Shown piece after piece: positions 1 through 13,269 of a stretch of DNA of 64,000 nt (positions are counted from its first letter, which is position 1; every line of letters begins with the position of its first letter). This DNA is from Daphnia carinata (taxonomy: Eukaryota; Arthropoda; Branchiopoda; Diplostraca; Daphniidae). The notes beneath the pieces are model-generated. The model saw nothing but the letters and a program-made list of their open reading frames with translations, was not told where the DNA came from and made no database searches. The DNA is taken from contig NC_081336.1 of the NCBI RefSeq assembly GCF_022539665.2, positions 3,348,001 to 3,412,000 of the forward strand. The letters run 5' to 3'. A program made the translations under genes and the position numbers.

Positions 1-1263
1 CGGCCTGCCGTAAGTACCTGTTGAAAATGAAACAAAAAAAAAAAAACATTTTCTAGGTTGGTAAGAAAAAAAAGGAAAGGTGTTGCTTTGTTTCTTTACC
101 GAAAGATCCGATGGTTTTGTTGCGCAAGCAATAATCCGGTGATTCGTCCAGGTAAACTAAATCGTTGGCAGTCGGTAAATTGTACTGGGCATTTTTGACC
201 TGAAGACGGCCTCGTTTGTTAACTCTCACTTCCGTGGCACCGTCATACTTGTCTTTCATGAAATCACCTGACAATAAGAACAAGTTAATGGTTATTATTA
301 TTACCTCATATTATAAAATGGTAGTCGCGGTAGTCAGTTATAATCATCATTAAAAAAACGGGAAATAATCATAAAAAGAAGCTTTAAAGTGACATGAATT
401 TCTCTGCTCAATCGTTAGATGGCGTGCGAGAAAACAATGATTCCGGGGTCTCCCGCAACATCAGTGCAGGCGTCTTTTTCTTTTCGAACCCATTTGCGGC
501 GTGCGAGTTGAGGCCAAAAGAACAAAATGTCCAACGAACACGCGATCTGCGGCGATCTTTTATTTCTTTAACTGCGGGCCCCCGAACCCCCCAGTAAGAA
601 AAATCTCACACGAAAACAACAACTGCAATTGACTTTTCTCTTTCTCCTTCCCAAAAGTCCATTAATCTCTCTGTACAGAGACGACGCAGAGACACGGAAG
701 GTTTTCAGCGTCGTCCAAAATGGAAGAGAAAAAGCCGAGGGGAGAAAGAGAGAGAGAAAAAAAAAAAAGAGAAGCCGTCGTGTTGTGTGTAATTACCGAT
801 CTCTCTGAACGACGCCAGTTGCTGCCAGCACGTTACCAAAGAGCCTGTGTTGTCGGAAAAGAAAAAAGCAACGATGAATAACACACACACAAAAAAAAAA
901 GATGAAAGAAGTAAAATGGCATTTCATCTCTCCTTTTTTTTTTATATATATATATATTTGAAAAATGAAACGAGCCGCTGGCATAGACACAGAGAGGCTT
1001 CAAATTTACTTGTAGACGTTTGAAAGCCAAAAAAAAAAGAAAAAGAAAAATGTGTATCTTACATGAGCCAGAGACGCCATGGCATTTGCATGTGACACGC
1101 GCTTTCTTAATCACCGCCTTTTGTGCAGAAGGACGTCGTGACGTCACCAACGCCGAAAAGGAAGATCCGCACATTAGCATGTGAATTGAAAAATAAATAC
1201 AAATTGTTAGGGCAAGGCTTTTGCCGATGACGAGTGAAACGATGTGAGCAAAAAAAAAAAATG

Positions 1264-1294
<31 letters not shown>

Positions 1295-2729
1295 CTGAAG
1301 ATAACGACGTCAAAAAGGGCAAACGCCGTATTTGTTCGTCGCGCTTCAAAGAATGAGATGACAATGTTAGACGACATGACACGACATAAACGATCCGACG
1401 GAACGGATTTGATGTAATCAATTTCTAAAAAAGAAAGAGAGACTGTCGAGCTTAGAATTTTTTATCTTTTTTAGAAAAGAAGCGCGCAGAGGGATTGAAT
1501 GTCTCCGAGTTCCGGATGGCGGAGGGGTGAGTCTCAGCCTCTCATTTTTTTTTTTCTTTCTCCCTCAAAAATTTCCCTTTTCGTTACATACGGTTTTCCA
1601 GACACAAAAAAAAAAAAATAGTATATTTTTATTTGAAAATTTATTATTTTTCGAAAATGAATTTTTTTTAAAAGCCTACAGGTAACAGAAACCGTATATT
1701 AAAAAATGTATTTATATTTTTTAACTCGAATAATTTTTTATTTTTATTTTTTTTTTTTTTGCTGTGAGTAAGGACTCCCTTCCTTCTTTTTTTTTTCCTA
1801 CACATCCCGCTGAGATAATCACATGTTTCACCCTGAAAAAAAAAAGCGGCAAACTTCACTTCGTTTGAGGACCGCTGTCATTTTAGAATCTCTCCCCCCC
1901 CCCTTCCATCTTCTTTTGCCTACATATAAATATGCCCTCTGATTTAGCTGCGTACAAAGTAAATGAGTCGGAAATGAAACGTTGGTACACCCGTGGAACT
2001 AAATAGGAGGGAAGTGGGCATATCTCAATTTGAAGAGACACACTCGAGATAAGACCGAGAGAAGTTCCCCCCTCCCCCCCCCCCCCGAATGGTCCAACTC
2101 GCATATACTTTTCAATTGGCCGTTATAGTTAATTATTCCTCCCATTTCTTTCTTTTTGCTGTACCCCTCTCGATCCCTCATCGTCGGTACGCTACAAAAC
2201 GCGTAGCTGTACAATAGAATATTAACGTTTGCTTACCTCCCTCCTTCACCATGAGTTACGCTAGTTGCAATTCCCCCCCCCTCTCTCTCTCAGCTCTTTT
2301 ATTATTTTTGTATAAATGAATGTTTGACTAAACGTGACACACAGGGTGGAAAAACGATGGGGTAGGAGGGCGGGTCTACTAGGAGGGGGTTAACCTAATA
2401 CTAGTTAACATAAAATTGACGAGCTGGTTCCCTCTCTTCCTTTTGAAAAAGGCCCCTCTCAACATTCAATCGGCTCTTGTGCGCTATTTTGCCCTGAGGC
2501 TCTTTTCTCATTTGCATAACTCCACTCGAAAACGACTGTATCATAATAAATGAGAAATGATTCATGTACCCGACGTCCAGCTTCGTTATTGTGGAGGTTC
2601 ATCAAACTGCGCCCTTGTTCGCGTGAGCCCCGTTTGTAGTTCTTCTCGCGTTCGCGGACATCGACGAAGCCTTGCGTGAACCTATTGTAGCAGCAATGCA
2701 AATGTTCAGTGACGCAATGCGTGCCTAAC

Positions 2730-2760
<31 letters not shown>

Positions 2761-5700
2761 GAAAGAAATGATATGCGTACTTGTAACCGTATTCGATGTT
2801 ATCTCCGCAACCGCCCCAGATCCATTCCTGATTCAAATTCTTGGGTCGTAGAGCTCTGGAGCAGCCGCACGACGAGAGCTGACCCTCGCGGCAAGCGCGT
2901 GAAATGGAGTGAACGACACCGGCGGCGGCGATTGAATGGGCGAAAGCCGCTTCACGACTCCCTTGATTATTTTTAGAGAGCCAAGATTAGTAATCATCGA
3001 ATAATAATAATAAAAAAAAAAAAAAGGAAATCCCAAAATTTCAATTATTATAAGGAAAACATGTAAGGGAATTCAATCATCGATGGCGTTTTTCGTTCGT
3101 GTTTGTAACAGGCACCATCCCCCCACGATTCTTTGCGTCTCATCCAAAGAAACAATCAAGGCGGTCCGGTCGTATGCAAATGATCTCGTCCATCATTTTT
3201 TTTTTTTTCGGCAATGACAAACTATAAAGTCGTGCCACGTGAACCACGAACCTTGTGTCGGTTCGTCTCCTTGACTTCTCGTGGGCAGGGGATGAATAGA
3301 ACGGAAACTATGCGCGTTTCGATTACATTCAATCGAAATTACAAGCCGCTGCCAGCCATCTTTTATTCGGTTATTAAAGCAAAATGACTAACACACCAAT
3401 GCCGCGATGGTGCTGGAAAAAAAAATAAAAAATAAATTCCTGTACTAAATACGACAACAACAAAAATGCCGGCAGCCATTTTTGTTTTTTTGGAACAGTT
3501 TCCGATTCGGAGGCTGCCCGGTTTGTCGGTAAAATACGTTGAAATTATTCGCTTCTTAATTCTGTTTATGCTAATGAGCAATGACACATCTGCATACTGT
3601 GTAGCGTGAAAAACAGGATTTTCGAAAAGACGCACGCGCGCAATGCGAAAGCAAAGGATTTCTTCATCATGCCTTGTAATTATTTTTAAATCTTGTGACT
3701 ATATATAGAGAGAGAGACAGGCCCGATGCGATACATCATTTGATATAGACGCGAAAGTATCAGGTCATCAGGTTCCTGTATTTTCTTCTCCCCCCCCCTC
3801 CTACGTTTTGTGATGGATCACGCGCGCCTATCGTCACGCCATACGGCCGGAAAAAAAAAAAAAAATGATGAATGGACATGACGATATTTTTCTTTTTTTT
3901 TTTCCAGATGGAAGCGCCACTTTGTGCCGGAATCAACGGGGGCACACACACAACATACGATAATATTCATTGCCTATTTTTTCTGCTCATCTACCTATCC
4001 CTACTCTATTGTTGTCCAGTGGCTTTGCCAGATGACGTCGTTGTCTCCTCAATCCCTCCCCCCCCCCCTCATTCTTTTATCTTATAACGAAATAACGGCT
4101 GTTTTGTGATTGACGCAAGAACATGATTCCCATCTGCTGGCATCGCTGTGTTTAAAAAAACAATTTCAAAATGGGAATGTAAAAAATAAGAATGAAGACT
4201 TACCTATTTGTAAGACGGGCCCGAAAACGGTGGAATCTTCGACGGTGGAACAGTTCCACCTCCTGTAGCGGAACTGCCACTGGCATTCGGCGATACCGGC
4301 CCTGGCGCCTCGTCCCACCGAGCTCATGTGATCCTGGTAGAGTTGGCACAGTTTCGCCTGGCCGGGAGACAATCCAGGGATTTGCGTGCAAAGCGGCTGG
4401 GCTCCGACCATGTAAAGTTGCGGGTTCCTCCAAACTTCGTAGCCCTGGACTCCGAGGTTCCTGGATAATACGACAGAGAGATGGAGAGAGACAATTGAAA
4501 GAAAAGAGCGAAATAAATTCTATTCTTCTAGATATTAAAACGGCTCAAATATAAAATAGAGGCGAGGAGTGAAAAGAGCCAGACAAGTCGACGAGAAACA
4601 CGTCGCAAAAAGGGGGTCATCGTTAAAGAGAGAGAGAGAAGAAGAAAAAAAAAGGGCAAAGACATTCCTTCCTTCTTTTTCGGTTGCGTCTTGTTGTTTG
4701 TTGTTGTGTTGGAACATAGTGAAATAAGAGAGGGCTGAAAACGAGCAACGGCACACACACGAACAGTTTCACATAAATCTCAATGAATCGCCTGACGAAG
4801 GGAATCGTCACACACACACACACACACACACAGCTGAAAGAAAAATGGCCCTTATTAAATTGTTTTGGGAGGGAGGGGTTTGTTTTTTAAACTTTTTACG
4901 CACTCAAATGTTATGCTACTTTCTACGAGTGGAACGGGCTTTTAATCAAGACATTCGAAGAATTTTTTTTTTTCACGAACGGTTGGAATGTTTTGACGTT
5001 ACGTCATTTCGTGTTGCAGTTGGACTGGAGGACCTTGTCCTCTTCGTTCGCGCACCTAAAACAATGGGCATTTTTTATTTATTTTGCTCGTCGTTCAGAT
5101 TTGGTTTGCTGATTTCAATCAGATTCTTTATCTTTCGTGCTGCGTGTCCTTTCTCCCAGACACTGCCAAATGGATACACGAAAACAATCAATAACAGCAG
5201 CGGTTGCAGCGAAAAATCTCGTAAGGCGAAACTGAAGTTGAATCAAAAATTATGATTGTCAAATTCCTACGAGCCGCAGGAGCGTCATTTGAATACGAAA
5301 AGAAATCAAGGCGTGTGTGTGTGTGTGTTTTTCTACTCGTTTTTTTTTTTTCTCCTGTGACAACTTCTTCTTTTTTTTTTTTCGTGTTTAATATCTCAGT
5401 CCCGCGGAACAGCGCCATTGAAGACTATAGGAGCTATAGGGGTAGGCAGTTAAGTCGTAAACAGTTTTCTTCTTCTTTTTTCAAGCCCACGACAAAAGGC
5501 TAAAAGAAATATGCTGCCATCAACAGTTTCAAGACGATCAGAGGACTCGGTAAAAAAAAAAAAAAAAAAAAAAAAAAGGCCGGAGGTGCCCAGTCAATTT
5601 TCTTTCCCCTTTTTTTTTTTTTTTTTTTTGAAATTTAATTTTTTTTTTCTTCGCTAGATTTCTCAGGTGTTGAAGAAGTTTTATTTTGGGAAAAAAAAAA

Positions 5701-7708
5701 CAAATTCTTTTGTTAGAAAAAGAAGAAACATATACAGCAGCTCTTTTGTAAGTTTTCTTTCAGTTATAACTTTGTTTGATGCTGTTTTTTTTGTTTTTTT
5801 CTTTTTCTACATGTCCGATGTGTTGTGCTCTCGGGGAAAAGAATTGTGTTAAAAAAGAAATATACAGACAGAGTAGGAAAAAATTGTGAATATCATGGTC
5901 GGGTCATTTGTCTGGGACTGGCGTGTTTCGTCTTTCCCATTTACGTGTTTGGATTTTTGTTTTTTTTTGTGTGTGTGTTAACTTTGGCTCTGCCTGAAGG
6001 TGAAAAAGTCAGTCAGACATCGTATCGCCGTCGAGTTGCAATTCGAAATAATAAGCGGGGATATTAAAAAAAAAAAAGAAGAAAAGAAAACTAAGATGGA
6101 CACACAATTCAAAGAGATAAGATTGCGGTTCGACAAAAGACAAAAATTTCGTGTCCAGTTCCGAGTGTGTGTGTGTGTTCCATTCCTTTTATTTTCTTGC
6201 TGGGACGTGTAGACAATCAGCTTCTTCACCGAGATTATTTTTCCCTGAACTGTCGGTCGTTTCTTTTACATTTTGACCGACAAACGCAAACGCGAAATGC
6301 GGATTGACGTGCTATAATCAAACGCATTAAAAATTCGGCGTGCGCGTGCCGCTGTTTTCTATTTCAAAACGGATTGATTTGAAATATCAACTAAGCATTC
6401 GCAACTGCCGCATTTGACTGCCAAAAAAATGAATGCGCAAGTATTTTTATATATTTTTTTTTTTTTCTTTAGCGGTCGGATTAAAAACTGGGGCACGAAT
6501 TTTAAATGGCGGACGACGTTTCCGCCGTCAGCAAGCAAATGATTATTGCAGTTATATACTCGTCATTATTACACAGGCCCTACTTTGGGGGCTCTCTTTC
6601 TATACATAGGGAATTTTTGTGCTGTTGTTGTTCTTCTTCTTCTTCAGAGTGGCTCCTCCTTCGAATTTTTTTTTTTTTTATTGCCTCGGCCACGAACGGA
6701 TTATTTGTAACCACTTTGAGAATAATGCGCGCATATACATTTATAACGCACGAAAAGGAGGAGCAAATTGCAGAAGCAATTTTCGGAAGAAGGTGGGAAA
6801 ATGGGAGAGAGAGAGAGACGGTTAAAAAAAAAAATATATATTTTTCACGCGCGCCCTTCATTTTTATGTTTCCCTCCTATCTGATGATACGTTAGAGAAT
6901 TCGAAACTTCGCGGTAGGTCTTTTTCTTTGATTCTGATTTCTTTTTTTTTTTTTTTTTTTTTTTGTTGTTGTTCTTCTATTATTTACAGACAGAGAAAAA
7001 CACAAGTCGGAATGAAAAGAAAGAAAAGCTGTTGCTTTATAATACGAAATCCCTTGGTTAATTTACTACCGTGTGGCTAATTAGCCCCAGGTGTTCCTAC
7101 GACAATTAACAATTTTTTCTTTATAATAAAAAAAAATTCGAATCAAATAACGCGGGGATATGTAAAAACAAAAAAAAAAAATAAATAAGGGACCGTTCTA
7201 TTATTACAACATGTAGGTTTTGTTTGTGGTTGAACATAAAAATGACACTTTTTTTTGTGTGTGTGTCGTGCGTGCGTGTGTGGAAAAACGGACGTATAAA
7301 TCTAATTGTTATTTACACACACACACACACACATACAACAACTGGATATTTGATTTCTTTTTTTTTTTTTTTTTTTTTTTGAGTTCCCAAAGAATTGTCC
7401 CATTTTTTTTTATGTGTCCGGAGAATTAAAGAAAAAAATCGTTCGGCAATTGTTTTATTTGTTGTTTTTTGTTTTTTTCTCGTCCTGCCGTCATCTTTCA
7501 ACAATTACTGTTCGATCACAAGAAATAAAAAAGGGACACACCGGGAGCGTTTACACGAAATCTAAAACCAAATAAGACATTTTTTTTTTTTTTTTGGAGA
7601 AAAGGTGATAATTTGAATAGCGCGGTGATATAATAAAAAAAAAGTCCCTTTCTAATAAAAAAAAAAATAAAAGAGATGAAAATATTAAAAAATTACAGCA
7701 AGACTTCT

Positions 7709-7740
<32 letters not shown>

Positions 7741-9763
7741 CCCCCCCTACACTTTCATCGAGTGGTGCAAGAAGTGCGGGGAGGGATGAAAGATCGGAAC
7801 GATGGGTCTCTCTCTCTCTCTTTTTTTTTCTCACACAGCATCACAGCGCGGCAGATTGAGGCGGCAGCGGCACACACACAGGGACAATTCCAAAGAGAAA
7901 AGAGAATTCCGCTCTCTCTTTCGAAAAAAAAAAGAGGCCTATATCTTTTTCCTGCTTTTTTTTTTTTTTGCTTAATGGATGGGGGTATATAGTGAAGGTT
8001 TCCGTGTTATTTACCACCACAGCCTCTCTCTCTCGGGTTCTCTCAGATATACACTTAAAAAAAAAAATGTATTTTCTTCCTCCCTCCTCTTTTTCTTTTT
8101 AAGGGAAAAGATTTTGATTTTTTTAAGTTTTAATTTGACCGAAAAAAAAAAAAAAAATAGAGATTCATCGTATCAAAGGCAATGAATTGTCGCACAATCA
8201 GTTGACGCCATCGTTTGATTGTCTATTTCGTAATGGGAAAGAGCGGGGGGTTGAGGGAGGGGACGTTTTCTTTCACGATTATCTACAATCGAATTTTCAT
8301 TTGAAACGTAATGTGCCGTCGGCTAACTGTTTTATCGATGACCCACCTTTTTTTTTTTCTTTTTAAATGTTCCCCTCTTTCAAAAAGCGATTACAATTAA
8401 AACAAATCGATACTTAAAACGAGGGGGACGAGGCGACACCGGCGTTCGCGAACGTTTGTCGCCAAAAAAAAACAAAACAGATTGTTGAGATAAAGCGCTG
8501 TGTGTTTTGTTTTTATCATTTGAAAAAGAAATGAATTAGCTTGTCCTTTTTTAGCGTGGAGTTCTAAAACAGCGGCAATGTTTCACTCGATTGAAGTCGG
8601 CCCGGAGATAGGTTTTTGCGGCAAACGAGACGCGTCCTATTGACATCGAGTTGCGTACACACGCGCAGCGCAAACTTGTGCCGAAGTGAAATTGATGACA
8701 ACGAATGGCCTCGTTTGCTCGCGTCCCGATATAATCCCCTATATACTTCGCCGCATTTCTGTCGTGTGTCTTTCTTTTTTCTTAATTCCAAGCGATCGTA
8801 AAAAATCATTTGAAAAAAAGAAAAAAAAAAAAGGAAAAGGGAATTCTTTTGGCCAGCGTCGCGGTCTTCGAGCCAGAAAAAGAAAGTCTCAATTCGAAAA
8901 TCAAACTGAAAAAAAGAAAAAAAGAAAAAAAAAAAAGAAGAAAGAATTGTATTCTATCGAGAAATGCTGGTGTCTCCTTTCTCTTGTTCGTTCGTTTTTC
9001 TTCTGCAAATCAATTCGCAAATGTACGGGAAAAATGTTGAAAGGAAGGCGCGCGAAAATTTGAATTCCCGCACGCGGGGCATTGGGCGCCAGATCTCAGA
9101 GATAAGTTCAAATCAGATAGAATCAGATTTTTTTTTTCTTTTTCGAATACAAATGCCTATTTATATCCCCACGGAGTTAGAAAAGAAAAAAAAAAGAAAT
9201 AATTGCCGTCAAAAAGACGAGTCCTTTTGTGCTTTTTCACAAGACGCATGTAATGTGTCATTGAGGAAGACTGAGGACATTTATTCTCCCTCTTTTGTTT
9301 GTACACAATTCCTATTGTCTCTTGCGGTTGTTCGGCGTAATAATATTGATACGTCAACACGACACAGACAGACAGAGAAAACAAATGACGGCCGAAAGAA
9401 TCTCACCCGACCAGTTGTGTGACGTTGTCAATAAAAAAAATAGATATTTCTTTAAAAAAAAAAAATAATAATAAAATAAAAGAAGGACGATATTTTCAAA
9501 AAAAATTCCAGGTCACTAGCATTTTCTTTTAAAAATTTAATTGACTCCCCCTGTTATTGTCACCGTGGCTAACTAATTAGGTTATTCCCCCGTTGTCTGT
9601 TTAAAAAATTTATCCAAAAAAAAAAAAAAAAAAGAAAGAAAACAAAACTCGAAGATTAAAAGAAAGAAAGAGAAAAAAAAAAATGGAATAATTACATCCA
9701 GTTGCCGATGGCTGTGCTGCAAGTCGCTGGTAGAGGAGCGTGTAGAACGAGCAGGATCATCAT
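1..9763 (-). CDS. Wnt5: Wnt5 secreted signalling ligand, partial (C-terminus beyond window)
   Basis: Secreted lipid-modified Wnt ligand of the Wnt5 class, normally acting through Frizzled/Ror/Ryk in non-canonical signalling. Coding exons in transcript order are 9763-9696, 4460-4204, 2961-2781, 2681-2570, 1117-1063, 844-797, 267-100 and 17-1. All junctions are GT/AG and the phases join without a stop. The first exon gives a signal peptide beginning [15 protein letters not shown]. The next gives [20 protein letters not shown] and the conserved RRWNCST. Later exons give [44 protein letters not shown] (the Ser of SGSC is the acylation site in Wnts; its Cys codon is split by an intron), [13 protein letters not shown] and [15 protein letters not shown]. 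The frame is open upstream to an ATG at 9904, so a 47-residue N-terminal extension is possible; I chose Met 9763 because it starts the hydrophobic core. The cysteine-rich C-terminal exon is mostly missing. The large first intron (5.2 kb) is typical of a regulated developmental gene. Family assignment is firm; start and any 5' UTR exons are inferred. Confidence 0.93.
4809..4832. repeat. (CA)n microsatellite
   Basis: A perfect CA tract of 12 units inside the Wnt5 first intron, seen directly. Confidence 0.95.
7709..7732. repeat. (TC)n microsatellite
   Basis: A perfect pyrimidine TC tract of 12 units inside the Wnt5 first intron. It is followed by a short TC-rich stretch and a C run near 7738-7747. 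Confidence 0.93.
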
Positions 9764-12700
9764 CGTCCACCAGGAAGAGTACGATAACAAAGAGTCTGTT
9801 TGAACGGCATCATCTGCTATTCTTCTCTGACACTTGATGTGTTGCGCCCTGCCATCCCGCCGCTCCTGTTTACTATCCATCGTCAATTCTTGTTTTGGTT
9901 TCATTTTTTTTTTCTCTTTTTCTCGGCAGCTCAGGCGAATTCAATTCGATTTCTTTTTTTTTTTGAAATATAAATGTCCCAATTTGTATCCCGTCGTTGG
10001 CAGAATATTCACGTGTGTAAGTCAACAGTCAATCACTTTTGACGTTACACGGGCACTGAAAATGAGTCGAGCATTTTGCGATGTCACAAACACACACATC
10101 CGTAACATGTCCGTTAAATGTGATTCAACATCTCCCTGTGATTTAGAAATATAAAAAATTAATTAATTAAAATTTCTCAAATGAAAAATACATCCAATCA
10201 ATTACCATCAAAATTGAATTCAAAAAATCCACTAGCTAAACGTATTTCACTTTTAAAAAAAAATAACACACACTCAATTTAATCCAGAAAAAAAAAGTAT
10301 ACAATAGCCTAATTACATTAGGCTTACGGGGCTACACACACAAATTTCTTTTTCCGATCTATTTTTCACCGACTGTTTTTTTGTTTTTTTTTCGGAAACA
10401 AACGACACGACACACAAAATGAGGCGTACGGAGTTGCTGCTCGTTCGGTGGCCCGTTTGCGACTGAAAGCCAACCGCTAGCAACTCCTGCACTACACACA
10501 CACACAGACACACAGTTCTCTTTTTCTTCTCCCCCCTCCTCTGTCTAAAAAGGGAAAGAAAATTGTGTGCAGCGTTCCTGCCGATTCTTCGGTTACCATT
10601 GGCAACGCTTGATATCCTGGTCCCTATATATCAGCCGGCCTTTTTAGATATACCTGGGGATTCTATCCCCCCCCCCTGCCCTTTAAGTCTGGCCTCTTTA
10701 GTAGATTTATGTACTATATCTTTTTTTTTTTTTTTTTTTTTTCTTTTCTGATATATTCTTTGACACAATATGCTTGTAGCTATACAGGACCCACTCTTAT
10801 GTCGTGTTTGTTGTGTATTAAGGGGACCTCTATAACAGCATCCCCATCACCTTTTATTTTCGCTGTATTGCCTGTCTGTCTGGCTGATAAATAAGAATAG
10901 AAAAAAAAATATATATACTATCTCTCTTTCTATTTAATTTGAATGCTAAGAAAGAGAGAGAGAGAGATGGTTAATCTCTTTATAGCAATAGTCGATGATT
11001 TCCTGGACTCTGTTATGCGTTTACAAAATAAAGGCCTACGCGGGATATCGGTGATTGAATCATATGGACGATTCCCGTTCTGTTTAGATGGCCAATTTCC
11101 AAACTATAGAGAAATCGTCATTTTTTGTGTGTGTTTTGTTTGTTTGGCCAGGAGAGAGAGAGAGAGAACTATCGGAGCGCATCGATCAGCAGATGCGCTT
11201 CTCTATACACATAAATACCTAAAGGCTATTTGATTTTCTTCCCCTTTCCCTTTTTTTTTTTTCGTTCTCTTTCTTTGCGTAACGAACAGATTTTTTTGGA
11301 TAGATTACTTTACCCTCACTTTTCTTAAAAAAAAAAAAAAGTACCAAAAACTTGAGGTTATGCAAATTTCAGGTTTAGATCCCGTCACAGCAGGAATGGG
11401 AATGATATTCATGTCCTTGTGTATCTTTTGTTTTACAGTAGACCATTGCTTTGTTTTGTTTTTTTCTCGTTCGTGTTCGAATGTTTTGTTGTTTCCCCCC
11501 ACCACGGGACAATGTAAGAAGCCACTATATAACGTGTCCACACAGAGCCGTAAAAAAAAAAAATACGTAACAAATCATAACTGGAGGGGAAAAACAGTAG
11601 AACAAATCGACAACGTGATGATACATTCTATTGTTTTTCTGCCGCCTTGGAGTCGAATGTTTTAAAAACAGCTGTGATGCAACGCTACAAGCGTTTGTGG
11701 CACTCATTCTATGCTGTGTGTACACGCCTAAATGTTTCAATACACCTAAAAACGGGTCCTAGTCAAGAAAAATAGAACATTTCTTGTTTGTTTTGTTTTT
11801 TTTCCATCGTAATGCTGCCCAACAAAAACTAGCCCTCCACATTTGATTGAAACATTTGTTTTTGGCCGTATCGTATTTTTTCAAAAAATAGACAACAACA
11901 ACAACAAACAAAAAGAATCTCAAATATTTTCCTTTTTTTTTTCAGAAACGGCGGATGCCTTTGACATTTACACACACACAAAAAAAAACGTATTCAAAAG
12001 AGCTCTCTCTTTACAACATCTAAATATACCGAATGGAAACGATGTCGACATCGAGTGCAGCTAGCGGACGAACAAAAGGGGCCTTTTTTGTATTATAGAC
12101 GTAGACCGCAGTATCATCGACACAAAGGTCGCATCTGATCCGCAAAAAGAAGAGAGAGGGGCCTTTCATACGATGAGGTACGATCGAGAGCAAGATGCTA
12201 TAGACGAGGGTTACATACACATGTACACACACACACACACACAAATAGTAGGGGGCAGGGGAAAGCTAATCACGGTACATCTTTTTAAGTTGGCCAGATG
12301 AGTGAGGCTTATACATTAGAGCTACTATGTTGAGATCTATAAAAAAAGGTGGGCTGTTTTTATTTGAAAAAAAAAAAGGGAGCGACAATGATGATGGGAG
12401 TGCTACCACCCACGATGCGTAATATTAGGTAGAGTCCAGCATTTTTTTTTTTTTTTTAACTCATAGTTGTCCTTTGATATTATTACAAGGGGCCCAGTTT
12501 TTGGCTTCTTGTTAAAAAGGGGGGAAAGAGGAAGCAATTGGTGTAGTCTAGTGTGTTGTTTGATATTTTCTAACGAGCATTTATAACAATGCTGAAAAAG
12601 AACCTTAAAAGTTCAAAAGAGACAACAACGAGACAAAAAAGAAAATGTGTCTCGAAAATATGAAGGAGAGAGACAAGCAACCATGTTTCCTTTTGATCTC

Positions 12701-13242
12701 TTTTGATGGCGAACACGAAGAGCTAGAAACGGGTTCGTTGTTCCATTAAAGCCAATTGTTCGACGAGCCACAAAAAGGATTCAGACTTTAAAAAAAATAT
12801 ATATGTCGAAACAAAAAAAAAATGTTGTTTTGATTGGCCGTTATTGAAGGGGCGAAAAAAAAAATAATAATAAACAATGCATTTATGTATAAATCGATTG
12901 CTATATGTGTACGCTCACATGAAATAACGTGGCTTACGATTTTTCTTACACGATGATGCACAGCTGCAGTAATAGATTTCAGACGTGATTCATTCGGGTA
13001 TACGTCAATGATTTATAGTTTTTTTTTTCTTTTTTAGCCCCCATACGGTTCTATATCCTCTTATGATGTAGAGGATTCGTTTCATACACAACTATTAGCC
13101 ATAGATGCCTCTATTTCGGCCGTGGGTGGTAATGATGTTGTTGCCTTACTTTCTTCCCATCTAACGTTGAGAAATGATGACGTGTCAAGAGCTTTTCGTA
13201 GGGGCTCTCTTTTCGTTGGTTGATGAAAAGATATCATTTCCT

Positions 13243-13269
13243 TATATATATATATATATATATATATAA
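13243..13269. repeat. (TA)n microsatellite
   Basis: A perfect alternating TA tract of about 13 units, seen directly. It is one of many simple repeats in the left half of the window. Confidence 0.95.

Larger units (their letters stand above)
4461..9695 (-). other. Large first intron of Wnt5
   Basis: This is 5.2 kb between the signal-peptide exon and the first conserved Wnt exon. I see no convincing coding exon. It holds many A/T homopolymers, for example an A run at 5552-5577, and dinucleotide tracts such as CA at 4809-4832, TC at 7709-7732 and AC at 7315-7333. Apparent open frames here are translations of these tracts (Lys/Phe/Ser-rich). Enhancers may lie here but none can be identified by eye. 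Confidence 0.7.
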